From Armatimonadota bacterium (GTDB lineage: Bacteria > Armatimonadota > Fimbriimonadia > Fimbriimonadales > Fimbriimonadaceae), in assembly GCA_017303935.1 (NCBI GenBank), contig JAFLBD010000001.1, forward strand, positions 899,113 through 963,112: a DNA stretch of 64,000 nt. Reading direction: 5' to 3'. Under the pieces are notes generated by a model. The model made no database searches, had not been told where the DNA came from, and saw nothing but the letters and a program-made list of their open reading frames with translations. Position numbers and translations under genes: made by a program. This document shows positions 37,326 to 46,660 of this stretch, piece after piece. The stretch's first letter is position 1. Each line of letters opens with the position of its first letter.

Positions 37326-38717
37326 TTAAGGGAACGGCAAAAACCGAATTCCTGCAAATTTCCCTTCGGAATTCACTGAAACCATCAACTTTAGGCTAAC
37401 AGTTGGAAATGTGGCGAGATAGGTGCTAATGATCGTGCCATTTGTTGATTCACGCTTCAGCAAGGTCAGTTTGCTGAGCGGACCATAGGGCTCAAACTGT
37501 TGTGAAACCTGGCGTACAAGTTGTGGCGTCAGCCCTTTGTTGGCTTCATCACTCATTTGAGAGCGGTCTGGATTGTTCGCGATCAGAGAGCGCGCAAAGT
37601 TCAAAGTTCTCGCCGTAAGCTGGGTGTTGTCATCCGGAATGCCTTCAGATAACTTCGCCAATTTGGGGATGATTCTCAGCGAAATTTGAGTCACCAAATC
37701 AGAAGGAGATGAGCCGTTCATCGAGTTCTTTAGCACGATGATCGTGGTTTTCTCATTCAAAAATCGCTTGATATACGTGGTGAATCCAGGGATTCCGCCT
37801 CCATGTTCAACGACAGGCAGATCGCCTTCATTTCCAACCCCCCAACCCATTCCATAGTCAGATTTTGCGCCCGAATTAAGGGTGAATGGAGTCCACATGA
37901 GAGCCTTTTCTTCTTTGGTGAACAAGTCGTTGCCATAAAGAGCCGCGTCCCACTTCGCGAGGTCTTCGACGGTGCTTGCCAAATTTCCTGCGGCACCCGG
38001 CGTCACTTCGTTGGGCGGCAAAAATCGATTGGGAGCATCCGAATAGCCAATCGCTTCGTACGGACGTGGTATGGATCGCCGGTAGATGTAAGTTCGGCTC
38101 ATGCCAAGTGGCTTGAAAATCTTTGTATTTAGGTAATCGAAGTACGGCTTCTTGGTCACCGCTTCGATGACCGAGCCAAGAAGGTAGTAACCGGTGTTGC
38201 AGTATTCAAAGGCTTCACCGGGCTTGGTCTTTCGCTTTTGTCCAGAAGTGACTTTGATAACATCGCTCAAGGTGAATGGCTTCGGCGAGATCATGGACAC
38301 CGCAATGTCGGTGTAATTGAATAATCCGCTGGTGTGGTGCAACAAGTGATTGAGCGTGATATCGCTCCAGCTCGATGGCGCCGATGGGATGTATTTGGTG
38401 ATTGGGTCATCGAGTTTCACCTTGCCCTCCCTCTTCAGCAGAATGATCCCGCCAGCAGCAAATTGCTTTGTGAGAGAACCAATCAAAAACGAGGTGCGCT
38501 TATCCGGCCTTTGTTGGGTAGCCAGAGACATCACGCCAAAGCCTTGGGAATAGATCAGCTTGCCGTCTTGAACGATTCCAACCGCGCTTCCTGGCGCACC
38601 ACAGACCCTTTGCCAGTCCGCAGCGATTTGGTTGATTTCAGTTGCATTGACCTCCGCAGTAGCCGCCAAAGGCATGCAAAATAGCGCGGCGAATACAGTC
38701 ACTCTGTTAGCTTTCAT
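37326..38717 (-). CDS. Serine hydrolase of the beta-lactamase (class C / PBP4*) superfamily
   Basis: 463 residues with a signal peptide (MKANRVTVFAALFCMPLAATA). The SxxK nucleophile motif is SLTK (residues 81-84), the YxN motif is YCN (172-174), and the third motif is HGG in VEHGGGIPGF. A C-terminal domain of about 130 residues follows (RSLIANNPDRSQMSDEANKG), often lipocalin-like in this family. Members include D-aminopeptidases, esterases and PBP-like carboxypeptidases, and few are true beta-lactamases; the Ser-Lys-Tyr set indicates an active enzyme. It is divergent from the esterase gene with 27 bp between them. Confidence 0.85.
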   Translation of the reverse strand: MKANRVTVFAALFCMPLAATAEVNATEINQIAADWQRVCGAPGSAVGIVQDGKLIYSQGFGVMSLATQQRPDKRTSFLIGSLTKQFAAGGIILLKREGKVKLDDPITKYIPSAPSSWSDITLNHLLHHTSGLFNYTDIAVSMISPKPFTLSDVIKVTSGQKRKTKPGEAFEYCNTGYYLLGSVIEAVTKKPYFDYLNTKIFKPLGMSRTYIYRRSIPRPYEAIGYSDAPNRFLPPNEVTPGAAGNLASTVEDLAKWDAALYGNDLFTKEEKALMWTPFTLNSGAKSDYGMGWGVGNEGDLPVVEHGGGIPGFTTYIKRFLNEKTTIIVLKNSMNGSSPSDLVTQISLRIIPKLAKLSEGIPDDNTQLTARTLNFARSLIANNPDRSQMSDEANKGLTPQLVRQVSQQFEPYGPLSKLTLLKRESTNGTIISTYLATFPTVSLKLMVSVNSEGKFAGIRFLPFP

Positions 38718-38744
38718 AGGATTATCGAATCTAGGACGATTTGG

Positions 38745-39545
38745 GTGAACCGTTCAGACTTTGAATCGTCTTGGCACTGCATGATTGCGCTGTTCCCTCT
38801 GATGCTTATGGCCATGGAGCCAACGACAGAAACTCTGACCCTGACCGTCGACGGCGTCGAGCGAAAGGCGATCATCGTCATTCCAAGCTCTGCGAAAACC
38901 AAGTCTTCTCCCATCGTATTCGCGTTTCATGGCCACGGCGGGAACATGAATTATTCAGTTCGAAAGTTTGCTGTGGGTGACTATTGGCCCGAAGCGATCG
39001 CCGTTTATCCTCAAGGATTGCCGACTGCTGGACGGACTGATCCTGATGGAAAGAAAAATGGCTGGCAAAACTCGCCAGGGCTTAATGGAGATCGCGATCT
39101 CAAGTTCTTCGATCAGCTCTTGGTCACCGCGAAGAAGATGGCGAAAGTGGATTCGAAGCGAATCTATTCGGTTGGCCATTCGAACGGCGCAGGCTTCACT
39201 TATTGCCTATGGCGTACGAGGCCAAATTTGCTGGCTGCAATCGCGGTGTGTGCTGGAGGATTTGGTTCTGCACCAGACCCAAGCCCGATTCCAGTGCTGC
39301 ACATCGCCGGCCGAAAAGACCCAGTGGTTCCGTTCAAAAATCAAGAAAGGACGATCGAACGGCTCAAAACCATCAATCAATGTAGCGCGGATGGCAAGCC
39401 TTGGGATGGCCGCAAAGACATCATGGAGTTTTCTTCGAAAGTCGGCGCGCCTGTCGTCGCCCATATTCATAACGGATCGCACGAGATGCCGCAGGATTCG
39501 AACGAAGTGTTCTACAAGTTCCTGAAACAACACTCCAAGAAGTGA
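38745..39545 (+). CDS. Secreted alpha/beta-hydrolase esterase (PHB depolymerase / LpqC-like)
   Basis: 266 residues from GTG at 38745; an ATG at 38781 would give a neater signal peptide (MIALFPLMLMAMEP) and may be the true start. The oxyanion-hole motif is FAFHGHGGN, the nucleophile elbow is GHSNGAG, the acid lies in LHIAGRKDPVVPF, and the His is in IHNGSHEMPQ. This order matches the polyhydroxybutyrate depolymerase/feruloyl esterase family of secreted esterases. Substrate not known. It is convergent with the carbonic anhydrase gene, ending right beside it. Confidence 0.8.
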   Translation: MNRSDFESSWHCMIALFPLMLMAMEPTTETLTLTVDGVERKAIIVIPSSAKTKSSPIVFAFHGHGGNMNYSVRKFAVGDYWPEAIAVYPQGLPTAGRTDPDGKKNGWQNSPGLNGDRDLKFFDQLLVTAKKMAKVDSKRIYSVGHSNGAGFTYCLWRTRPNLLAAIAVCAGGFGSAPDPSPIPVLHIAGRKDPVVPFKNQERTIERLKTINQCSADGKPWDGRKDIMEFSSKVGAPVVAHIHNGSHEMPQDSNEVFYKFLKQHSKK

Positions 39546-40175
39546 TTACTTGCGAAGATAGGCGTCGTCGACATGGCTTCCGGCCGGGACTTCGACAAGC
39601 GGATGCAGAATTCCGTCGGCGATGCTATACACCCACCCATGCAAATCGGGGCCACCTTGATTGCGCCATGCGTCTTGAATGATGTCGGTCCGCATGAGAT
39701 TCTGGACTTGGGAAGCCACGTTCAGCTCTACAACTCGATTGACGCGCTGCTCTTCATCCGAAATCCGATCGAGTTCGAGGCTATTTTCGTGGACAACGTC
39801 CCGAATGTTCTTGAGCCACATGCTCAGAATTGGATCGACCGGATCTCTTAGCGCCGCAGCCCGAACACCACCGCATCCATAGTGGCCGCACACGATCACA
39901 TGCTTGACTTTCAAAATGCTGACCGCGTAGTTTAGGACGCTAAGTAGGTTGAGGTCATTGGTGACCACCAAATTGGCGATGTTGCGATGAACGAAAATCT
40001 CGCCAGGATCCGTACCCGTGATTTCGTTTGCTGGGACTCTGCTGTCACTGCAACCGATCCACAAGTAGGTCGGGGACTGCTGGCTCACAAGCCTCGAAAA
40101 GAACTCAGGATCGGCGACGAGTTTACGACTTCGCCATTCCGAATTTCCCTGTAGCAATCGCTCGTAGAGGCCCAT
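39546..40175 (-). CDS. Beta-class carbonic anhydrase
   Basis: 209 residues from the ATG at 40175 (MGLYERLLQGNSEW). Upstream in-frame starts to 40346 run over the divergent reductase gene and add nothing family-like. The zinc ligands C42, H98 and C101 and the Asp-Arg dyad D44-R46 are all present in WIGCSDSRVPANEITG and VCGHYGCGG. This is the Can-type layout of the E. coli enzyme, which interconverts CO2 and bicarbonate in the cytoplasm, supplying among others carbamoyl-phosphate synthetase. It is divergent from the flavodoxin-fold reductase gene, 38 bp apart. Confidence 0.93.
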   Translation of the reverse strand: MGLYERLLQGNSEWRSRKLVADPEFFSRLVSQQSPTYLWIGCSDSRVPANEITGTDPGEIFVHRNIANLVVTNDLNLLSVLNYAVSILKVKHVIVCGHYGCGGVRAAALRDPVDPILSMWLKNIRDVVHENSLELDRISDEEQRVNRVVELNVASQVQNLMRTDIIQDAWRNQGGPDLHGWVYSIADGILHPLVEVPAGSHVDDAYLRK

Positions 40176-40213
40176 GAATCCGCACTGTACCCGAGTCATA
40201 ATCTTGCTAACAG

Positions 40214-40813
40214 ATGAAGCGCGTTTTGATTGTGAATGGATCGTTGGGCGGAGTGACCGGCAACACCGGTGAACTCCTTGCGTTGGCAGAAGAGCGACTT
40301 TCGGGCGAAGTTGAAGTCGAAATTCTAGACCTCTCTCGCCGTCCACATATCGACCGCGTTCTAGAAGCTGTCCAGCGCGCGGATGGCTTTATCTTTGGGA
40401 CTGGGACTTACTGGGATGCGTGGGGTTCGCCGATGCAGATGTTCCTTGAAGAAACTGCCCACACCGAAGGATTTGATTTTTGGGTCGGTAAACCTGCAAT
40501 CGTGATGGCGACAGCACACGCTGTCGGTGCGAAAGGCATCGTCTCTCGCCTCATGGGCGTGCTCAACGTTTATGGGCTGATGTTTCCTCCGATGGCGGGT
40601 CTTGCGATCACCTACGTCAATCAGACAGCCTATCCCCACGCGAACGACCATCTCAAGAACGAGCTCTGGACGACCAACGATGTCGAGACCGTCTGCCACA
40701 ACTTAATCGAAGCCATGAACGGGACCAATCAGTGGAAACAGTGGCCCACGAATAGCGGTCGGTACGGCGACAAGTGGCTGTATTGTTACAGCGAAAAGCA
40801 CGGCAAAGAGTAA
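40214..40813 (+). CDS. Flavodoxin-fold NAD(P)H-dependent oxidoreductase
   Basis: 199 residues. The N-terminal strand-loop KRVLIVNGSLGGVTGNTGEL is the FMN phosphate-binding loop of the NADPH-dependent FMN reductase family, and FGTGTYWDAWGSPMQMFLE is the second flavin-contact region with the T-Y-W pattern seen in these enzymes. The protein is likely a cytoplasmic homodimer reducing quinones, azo compounds or free flavin. Substrate cannot be told. It is convergent with the PafA-like gene, two bases apart. Confidence 0.8.
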   Translation: MKRVLIVNGSLGGVTGNTGELLALAEERLSGEVEVEILDLSRRPHIDRVLEAVQRADGFIFGTGTYWDAWGSPMQMFLEETAHTEGFDFWVGKPAIVMATAHAVGAKGIVSRLMGVLNVYGLMFPPMAGLAITYVNQTAYPHANDHLKNELWTTNDVETVCHNLIEAMNGTNQWKQWPTNSGRYGDKWLYCYSEKHGKE

Positions 40814-40815
40814 CG

Positions 40816-42279
40816 CTATCCTTCTGGAAGATTCGGATTGAATGGGTCTTCCAGATCGATGTATTCCGACCTGCCAATTGCAATCCCGCTCCAGTCAATC
40901 ATGTAAGGGATGAGCTTCTTCCCGCTCATGATCTTCTTGATTGCTTGGCTCCTCGCATTTGCGCGAGTATTGGATGGTGGATCGGTCATCGCGTCAATCA
41001 CATCAAGTTCTGACGTGATCCGCTGAACATCGCCCATGGATTGAAGCGCGTAATAGAGCCCTTCCTTGGCGTTGATGTTGTGGTACTCCATGTCCAGCGA
41101 GTGCAGATAGGGATCGCTCCACTCGAGCCCTTCGGATTTACGGAACTCGGACAGCATCTTGTATTTCGCTACCCAATCCAGCCGATCGTAGAGTTTCAAA
41201 GGATCAATCTCAAGTGCATCTAGGGTGCTCGCCCAGTGCTCCAAAATCCAGTCGATCTCGGCGCTTTCCCCGCCGTACTTCTTGCACGCCTCCAAGAATT
41301 TTCTTTGAATGCCAATTGCGGTTTCGTGCTCGCCAGAAACAGTTTCGACAGGCCACTTCCACGACTGATCTCGACTCACAGATCGCAGGGTTTCGATCGG
41401 GTCTACCAACATTTGATCGGGGAACGAATGCCCTTCTTCAATCAAGCGCAATACAAGGCTCGTTGTACCAACCTTGAGTGCGTAGGCAAACTCCATCATG
41501 TTCGATTCGCCAAAGAGCAAGTGGAACCGTTGTTGATCGTTGTGAGAATAAAAGTGCTCCCACTTAGGATTGATCAGCGCGCGATTGAATCGGACACGGC
41601 TCGCAACTGGCTTCAGAATGTGGTCGGCGCGCTGGCTCAATTGGAATGGGATCGAATCGTCGAGTCCGACACCGTACACCGCGCTCACCCAGATGTTATC
41701 AATCGGGTTTTGGCGAATTTGCCCCACCGTCGGGAGATTGTCCTTTTCACCTAAGATGTGCCCTCCGACACGGCCCGTCCCGGCGAAAATCTGACGTGTC
41801 ACCAAGAACGAGTACAAGTGCGGCACTCGGTCTGTAAAGAAGTCCTCGGTCATGTGCACGAGGTAGTTTTCGTGGGTCCCGAAGGTCTGCCCGCCAAAGT
41901 GATCAACGCTGTTGTTGAACAGCTTGACCCGGCCAACCAAGTCCATCTGCTCCAGTGCGTGGCTGATGATTCGATGCCCTGCTCGGTCATTGGTGATGAT
42001 CGATTTTAGGTCGAGGCACTCCGCCGTCGCGTACTCCAAATGACTCCCAACAGCATCCACATAAAGCCTGGATCCGTTCATCAAGAAGCCGCCAGAGTGG
42101 GACGGTTCGAACACCTCGTCACGCGAGTGGAGGTCAATCAGCCCAAGGCGCTGCTCAAGGAAGATGTGGTCTTTGATCGCGTCAACAACCGATTCAGCTG
42201 TGCCTAACTCGTCGTCCAGCACCAAGCAACCGAATTCAGTCTCGATCCCAAAGATTCGACCAGGCCACTTCTTTCTCAC
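40816..42279 (-). CDS. PafA/Dop family ligase (Pup or UBact ligase-like)
   Basis: 487 residues from a GTG at 42279, eight bases after the trmFO stop; an ATG at 42339 would overlap trmFO by 52 bases. The N-terminal nucleotide-binding motif is RIFGIETEFG (E13, E15), as in PafA. Further family motifs are NGSRLYVDAVGSHLEYATAE, GTHENYLVH, FQLSQRADHI, GESNMMEFAYALKVGT and TDPPSNTRANARSQ. The family ligates or removes the small modifiers Pup or UBact on lysines of target proteins. The EYATAEC and GIETEFG forms favour the ligase (PafA) over Dop, although the closing GLYYALQSMG resembles Dop. No Pup/UBact, proteasome or ARC/Mpa gene is near. It probably shares a transcript with trmFO. Confidence 0.82.
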   Translation of the reverse strand: MRKKWPGRIFGIETEFGCLVLDDELGTAESVVDAIKDHIFLEQRLGLIDLHSRDEVFEPSHSGGFLMNGSRLYVDAVGSHLEYATAECLDLKSIITNDRAGHRIISHALEQMDLVGRVKLFNNSVDHFGGQTFGTHENYLVHMTEDFFTDRVPHLYSFLVTRQIFAGTGRVGGHILGEKDNLPTVGQIRQNPIDNIWVSAVYGVGLDDSIPFQLSQRADHILKPVASRVRFNRALINPKWEHFYSHNDQQRFHLLFGESNMMEFAYALKVGTTSLVLRLIEEGHSFPDQMLVDPIETLRSVSRDQSWKWPVETVSGEHETAIGIQRKFLEACKKYGGESAEIDWILEHWASTLDALEIDPLKLYDRLDWVAKYKMLSEFRKSEGLEWSDPYLHSLDMEYHNINAKEGLYYALQSMGDVQRITSELDVIDAMTDPPSNTRANARSQAIKKIMSGKKLIPYMIDWSGIAIGRSEYIDLEDPFNPNLPEG

Positions 42280-42287
42280 GGTAGTTG

Positions 42288-43691
42288 CTACGATGCGTCG
42301 CGCCCGATTATTCCAGCATCCCGCAGAAGTTCTATCCATTCTTGCAGGCCCTCGTTGGCTTTTTCGATCTTGTAGGCGCGCTTGAGTCCTTTGTCACGCA
42401 TCGGTTCTGGCGGGTCTGGGAACAATCCCCAATTCACGTTCATCGGTGCGAACTCTCGCTCGATTGGGTCCCGCAAGTGTGAGATCAGTCCACCGTACGC
42501 CGTCGCCCTGCTCGGAAGTGGCAGCTCGAACCCTCCCAATTGTGCGACCGCATGTAGGCCACTCAAGATTCCAATCGCGGCGCTTTCGACGTATCCTTCC
42601 ACTCCCGTGAGCTGACCTGAAAGGAATACTCCCGGCTTTTGAACTACTTGGAGGCGATCATCAAGGGCGGTCGGCGCCTCGACATAAGTGTTGCGGTGGA
42701 TGACACCATAACGGACAAATTCGGCGTTTTCTAACCCCGGAACCATTTGGAAAATCCGCTTTTGCTCTCCCCACTTGAGGCGGGTTTGGCTGGCGACTAG
42801 CGAATACAGAGTGCCTTCTTTGTTCTCTGGTCGGAGTTGCAGCGCTGCATAAGGCCGGCGGCCGGTTCGTGGATCGGTGAGTCCAACCGGTTTGAAATTC
42901 CCGAACGCCAGACTACGCTCGCCCTTTTCTGCGATTGCTTCGATCGGAGTGCAGCCACTGAAGTACTTAATCTTTTCGAGGAGTTGCCCCTCAAGCTCAT
43001 TGGGGTCCGCATCTCGCTTTCCGCCAGCTTCGAATGCATGGATCGGAGCCCGCTCGGCGTTCACGAGTTCTCTCACGAAGTTGAGATAGCTATCTTTCTC
43101 AAACGGACAATTGATGTAATCCTGCCCGTCCCCTTTTCCGTACCGGCTCTCTCGGAAGGCGATGTTGAAATCGATGCTCTCGACCGTCACCGTTGGGCTG
43201 ACGGCATCATAGAAATAGAGATGCTTTCGGCCGATCCAACCCGCCAGGGCCTCACTGAGTTCGGGAGAAGTCAGCGGCCCCGTCGCAAGGATGAGCGGCC
43301 CATTCTGGATCGCAGTGTCAACATCCTCAGGCTGAAACTCTTCCCTTCGAACCTCAATGAGTGGGTGGTCTGCGATCGTACGGGTGATATCTTCGGCGAA
43401 CTTCGCCCGGTCGACGGCTAGGGCTTCGCCAGCAGGAACCGAGTGACGTTCTGCGATCTCGAGCACGATGGAACCCAGCGCGCTCATTTCCGCCTTAAGC
43501 TGGCCCGCTGGAGACGTGCTCAGCTTGGATTTGAAACTATTCGAACAGACGAGCTCGGCAAAGGAATCGGTCGTATGTGCTGGTGTCATCCGCACAGGGC
43601 GCATTTCGTACAGCACCACTCGTTGGCCGCGAGTAGCAGCCGCCCAAGCGGCTTCAACTCCCGCAAATCCACCGCCGACGACTGTGATCAA
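42288..43691 (-). CDS. trmFO: tRNA (uracil-54-C5) methyltransferase TrmFO, folate-dependent
   Basis: 467 residues from a TTG at 43691 that overlaps the leuB stop (TTGA). An ATG at 43748 would run well into leuB with no family-like sequence. The FAD-binding motif is [28 protein letters not shown] and [12 protein letters not shown] hold the two conserved cysteines; [10 protein letters not shown] closes the FAD site. TrmFO makes ribothymidine-54 in the T-loop using methylenetetrahydrofolate, replacing TrmA in many bacteria. It is between leuB and the PafA-like gene in one minus-strand run. Confidence 0.95.
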   Translation of the reverse strand: MITVVGGGFAGVEAAWAAATRGQRVVLYEMRPVRMTPAHTTDSFAELVCSNSFKSKLSTSPAGQLKAEMSALGSIVLEIAERHSVPAGEALAVDRAKFAEDITRTIADHPLIEVRREEFQPEDVDTAIQNGPLILATGPLTSPELSEALAGWIGRKHLYFYDAVSPTVTVESIDFNIAFRESRYGKGDGQDYINCPFEKDSYLNFVRELVNAERAPIHAFEAGGKRDADPNELEGQLLEKIKYFSGCTPIEAIAEKGERSLAFGNFKPVGLTDPRTGRRPYAALQLRPENKEGTLYSLVASQTRLKWGEQKRIFQMVPGLENAEFVRYGVIHRNTYVEAPTALDDRLQVVQKPGVFLSGQLTGVEGYVESAAIGILSGLHAVAQLGGFELPLPSRATAYGGLISHLRDPIEREFAPMNVNWGLFPDPPEPMRDKGLKRAYKIEKANEGLQEWIELLRDAGIIGRDAS

Positions 43692-44749
43692 CGAGCGATT
43701 CTCTCGGCGATTGCAGTGCCCATCTGACTCGTGCTCACCAGTTGGCAACCTGATTCAAAGATGTCTGCCGTTCGAAGCCCAGCTTCGAGAGTAGATTCAA
43801 TCGCTGATTCGATCTTGCCTGCCCCATCAATGTCTCCAAGCGAGTATTCGAGCAGCATGGCCGCGCTCAAGATGGTCGCAATCGGATTCGCTTTGCCTTG
43901 CCCTGCGATGTCTGGTGCAGAGCCGTGGGAAGGCTCATACAGCCCGAAAGAGCCATCGGATAGCGACGCGCTTGGCAACAAGCCAAGTGAACCGGTAACC
44001 ATCGCCGCCTCATCGCTGAGGATATCGCCGAACATGTTCTCGGTGAGAATGACGTCGAACTGAGCAGGATCGCGCACAAGCTGCATGGCGCAGTTGTCGA
44101 CAAGCATATGTGACAAGCTGACATCCGGAAACTCCAGTGCAATCTCGTTGACGACTTCTCGCCAAAGCCGGCTGGTTTCGAGCACGTTGGCCTTATCAAC
44201 GCTGCAAACTTGCTTTCTTCGATTGCGGGCGATTTCAAAACTGCGCCTTGCAATCCGCTCAATCTCGAACCTGGAATACACGCAGGTGTCGATCGCGACG
44301 GTGCCATTCTCACGCCGCTCACGTGGCTGACCGAAGTAGATCCCACCTGTTAGCTCGCGAAACACCACACAGTCGATTGGCCCATTAGGCATCTTGACCG
44401 GAGACGCGCTCAACAACTGCTTGAATGCCTTCGCGGGTCGCACGTTAGCATACAGGTTCAGTTCGCGCCTGAGTGGAAGCAATGCACCGACTTCCGGCCG
44501 CATCGAAATTGGCTCAATTCGGTCCCACTTTGGTCCTCCGACTGCGCCGAGAAGGACCGCATCAGACTCCTTGCAAAGCGCGAGAGTGTCTTCTGGCAAA
44601 GGCGTCCCTGTGGCGTCGTAAGCTGCGCCGCCAATCAAAGCTTCTGTGAATTCAAGGTCTGTTCGGACCGCGTTGAGAACCTTGACTGCTTCGGCGGTCA
44701 CCTCAGGACCGATTCCATCGCCAGCGAGAACTGCAATTTTGTGGGGCAT
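43688..44749 (-). CDS. leuB: 3-isopropylmalate dehydrogenase
   Basis: 353 residues from the ATG at 44749 ([17 protein letters not shown]); a longer reading to 44785 was rejected. Family motifs are [53 protein letters not shown] and [20 protein letters not shown], giving the substrate arginines, metal-binding aspartates and NAD site. Third step of leucine synthesis. Other leu genes are not in the window. Isocitrate dehydrogenase or tartrate dehydrogenase are less likely given length and motifs. Its stop overlaps the trmFO start, and its start faces the GH5 gene. Confidence 0.95.
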   Translation of the reverse strand: MPHKIAVLAGDGIGPEVTAEAVKVLNAVRTDLEFTEALIGGAAYDATGTPLPEDTLALCKESDAVLLGAVGGPKWDRIEPISMRPEVGALLPLRRELNLYANVRPAKAFKQLLSASPVKMPNGPIDCVVFRELTGGIYFGQPRERRENGTVAIDTCVYSRFEIERIARRSFEIARNRRKQVCSVDKANVLETSRLWREVVNEIALEFPDVSLSHMLVDNCAMQLVRDPAQFDVILTENMFGDILSDEAAMVTGSLGLLPSASLSDGSFGLYEPSHGSAPDIAGQGKANPIATILSAAMLLEYSLGDIDGAGKIESAIESTLEAGLRTADIFESGCQLVSTSQMGTAIAERIAR

Positions 44750-44809
44750 AATGCGCAAATTATGGCATCCTATTGGGGGAGCCAACTGAAATCTTTGAAC
44801 TCAAACACG

Positions 44810-45976
44810 ATGATCCGAAACTTGATTTTGCTTGTGCTACCTTTCGTGCTACAAAGCTCCCAGATTCTGGATCGGAAGTTTGAATCCTCTCAGCGCACTC
44901 CTCCGACAGACAAAGTCCTTTCGCGGCTCGCGGCAGGAGTGAATGTTGATCATTGGCTTTCGCACCGTGATTCGGTTGAGATCAAAGACATAAAGGGCTA
45001 TCTGCCGCCGAGCGAAATGGACTTTATGAAGTCGATGGGAATCAAAATGATTCGACTTCCCTTCGTCCAGCGAGCTATTAGCGACTCTGATTCGGGACTG
45101 CCGTTGAATGAAGCTAAGTGCAAAGCTGTGGAGTCCGAAATTCGTGAACTTAACCGACGCGGAATCTTTGTGATCTTAGATTTTCATCCCAAAGAGACCT
45201 TCGGCGCAACGCTCAATGACCCCAAAAATGCTGCGAGTTTCATCGAATTTTGGAAAGCCGTCGCCACAAGGTTTTCAAAGATTTCCGAATCGAATATTGC
45301 ATTCGAAGTACTGAACGAACCCACGACCGGCAACAGGACGATGTGGTGGAGCGTGCAACTCCGAGCCGTGCAAGCGATACGCTCAGTTGCGCCAAAGCAC
45401 ACCATTCTCGTCAGTCCAGACGGCCGTTCTGAGATCAAAGACCTGATCGCTGAGAAGCCGTACGAGATTCCGAATCTGGTGTATGTCTTCCACTTTTACG
45501 ACCCGTTTATCTTCACTCACAACAACGCGCCATGGGTCGATTCGCACTTGGCAAATTGGCGAGGTGTCCGGTATCCCTCCAGTCCAGAGACTGCCAAGAG
45601 GCTAGAGACTCAGGTTCAAAATCGTGCTTGGCTAGAAGTCTACAACGAGTATTCGAAGCAAACTTGGAACTATGACGCGATTGAGAATCGGATCGCTCTC
45701 GCCGATCAATGGGCCAAGCATTTCGGTGTCAAATTGATTTGCGACGAATTCGGAACCTACCGGCCCAATGCTGACCCGTACAGTCGTACGCTTTGGCACC
45801 GCGATGTTCGCAAGGCTCTTGAGAAGTTTGGAATTGGTTGGGCAATGTACTCCTATCGTGGCGGGATGGGGTTCGCCTATCGTGAGTTCTTTGTTCCAGA
45901 GAGTTACGACACCGCGGACTGGAACACGGTTTTCGCCTTAGGTTATCAAAAGCCGCCAAGACCGAAGAGTCGGTAA
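44810..45976 (+). CDS. Secreted GH5-family glycoside hydrolase
   Basis: 388 residues from the ATG at 44810, chosen because it begins a signal peptide (MIRNLILLVLPFVLQSSQ); an in-frame ATG at 44741 lies across the leuB start region. Catalytic acid/base E170 is in FEVLNEPTTG and nucleophile E313 is in CDEFGTYR; MIRLPF and HFYDPF are further GH5 landmarks. It probably hydrolyses a beta-glucan or mannan outside the cytoplasm. It lacks any carbohydrate-binding module. It is followed after 12 bases by the PAP2 gene. Confidence 0.9.
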   Translation: MIRNLILLVLPFVLQSSQILDRKFESSQRTPPTDKVLSRLAAGVNVDHWLSHRDSVEIKDIKGYLPPSEMDFMKSMGIKMIRLPFVQRAISDSDSGLPLNEAKCKAVESEIRELNRRGIFVILDFHPKETFGATLNDPKNAASFIEFWKAVATRFSKISESNIAFEVLNEPTTGNRTMWWSVQLRAVQAIRSVAPKHTILVSPDGRSEIKDLIAEKPYEIPNLVYVFHFYDPFIFTHNNAPWVDSHLANWRGVRYPSSPETAKRLETQVQNRAWLEVYNEYSKQTWNYDAIENRIALADQWAKHFGVKLICDEFGTYRPNADPYSRTLWHRDVRKALEKFGIGWAMYSYRGGMGFAYREFFVPESYDTADWNTVFALGYQKPPRPKSR

Positions 45977-45988
45977 TCTTCACACAGC

Positions 45989-46660
45989 ATGTTCGACTGG
46001 CTGTGGCAATTTGACGTTTGGGGCGTGCGCGCGCTGAACGTTGATGCTCGGCAGTCGTGGCTCGACCCGATCATGCTGGTCATCACGAATACTGGCCTCG
46101 GCCAAATTCAACTCGCCCCCTTTTTGGCGATTGTCATCAACAAGAAGCTAAATCAGAAGTTTCACTGGCTCACTTGGCTGGTGGTATCGGTGATTGTCGG
46201 AATCTTGGGATGGCGAGAAAATCATCTGATTTTGCACTTGGCATCCTTCGCGGTATTGGCGATTGCTTTCTACCGAATCAAGCCAGAACTAGCTTCCAAA
46301 GTATGGGGATCGGTGATTTTAGGTTTCTTGATTCACGGGATCTTGCGGCAACTCTTCCACCGTCCGAGGCCTAGTAATTTTGCGTGGTCAAATCCACTTG
46401 AGCCGTATTTTCAAGATAGCTTTCCGAGCGGGCACGCCTTCTCTACTGCCGCGATCGCCTTCTGTTTGATGATGAACTTGAGTGGCTCGGGTGTTCGGGT
46501 TCTTGCCGGAGTCTGGCTGCTACTCGTGATGGCGAGCCGGGTTTATGTCGGCGTCCATTTTCCAACAGATGTTCTTGCTGGTGCGGGAATCGGCTTGATG
46601 GCTGCGTCCATTGTCCAAATGCTCACGAAAGGGCCAGTTCAGCGTACAATAGAAGTGTGA
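45989..46660 (+). CDS. PAP2-family membrane phosphatase
   Basis: 223 residues with about five membrane spans. The three phosphatase motifs are present: RQLFHRPRPSNF, SFPSGHAFST and SRVYVGVHFPTDV with the catalytic His. Relatives dephosphorylate undecaprenyl pyrophosphate, phosphatidylglycerol phosphate or phosphatidate. Lipid substrate not decided by sequence. The stop overlaps the GTG start of the redoxin gene (GTGTGA), indicating translational coupling. Confidence 0.9.
   Translation: MFDWLWQFDVWGVRALNVDARQSWLDPIMLVITNTGLGQIQLAPFLAIVINKKLNQKFHWLTWLVVSVIVGILGWRENHLILHLASFAVLAIAFYRIKPELASKVWGSVILGFLIHGILRQLFHRPRPSNFAWSNPLEPYFQDSFPSGHAFSTAAIAFCLMMNLSGSGVRVLAGVWLLLVMASRVYVGVHFPTDVLAGAGIGLMAASIVQMLTKGPVQRTIEV

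Noticed and set aside
37326..38717. Beta-lactam resistance gene
   Set aside because: The superfamily motifs fit many esterases and peptidases; nothing points to antibiotic hydrolysis.
40176..40346. Upstream extension of carbonic anhydrase
   Set aside because: It overlaps the divergent reductase gene and has no family-like residues.
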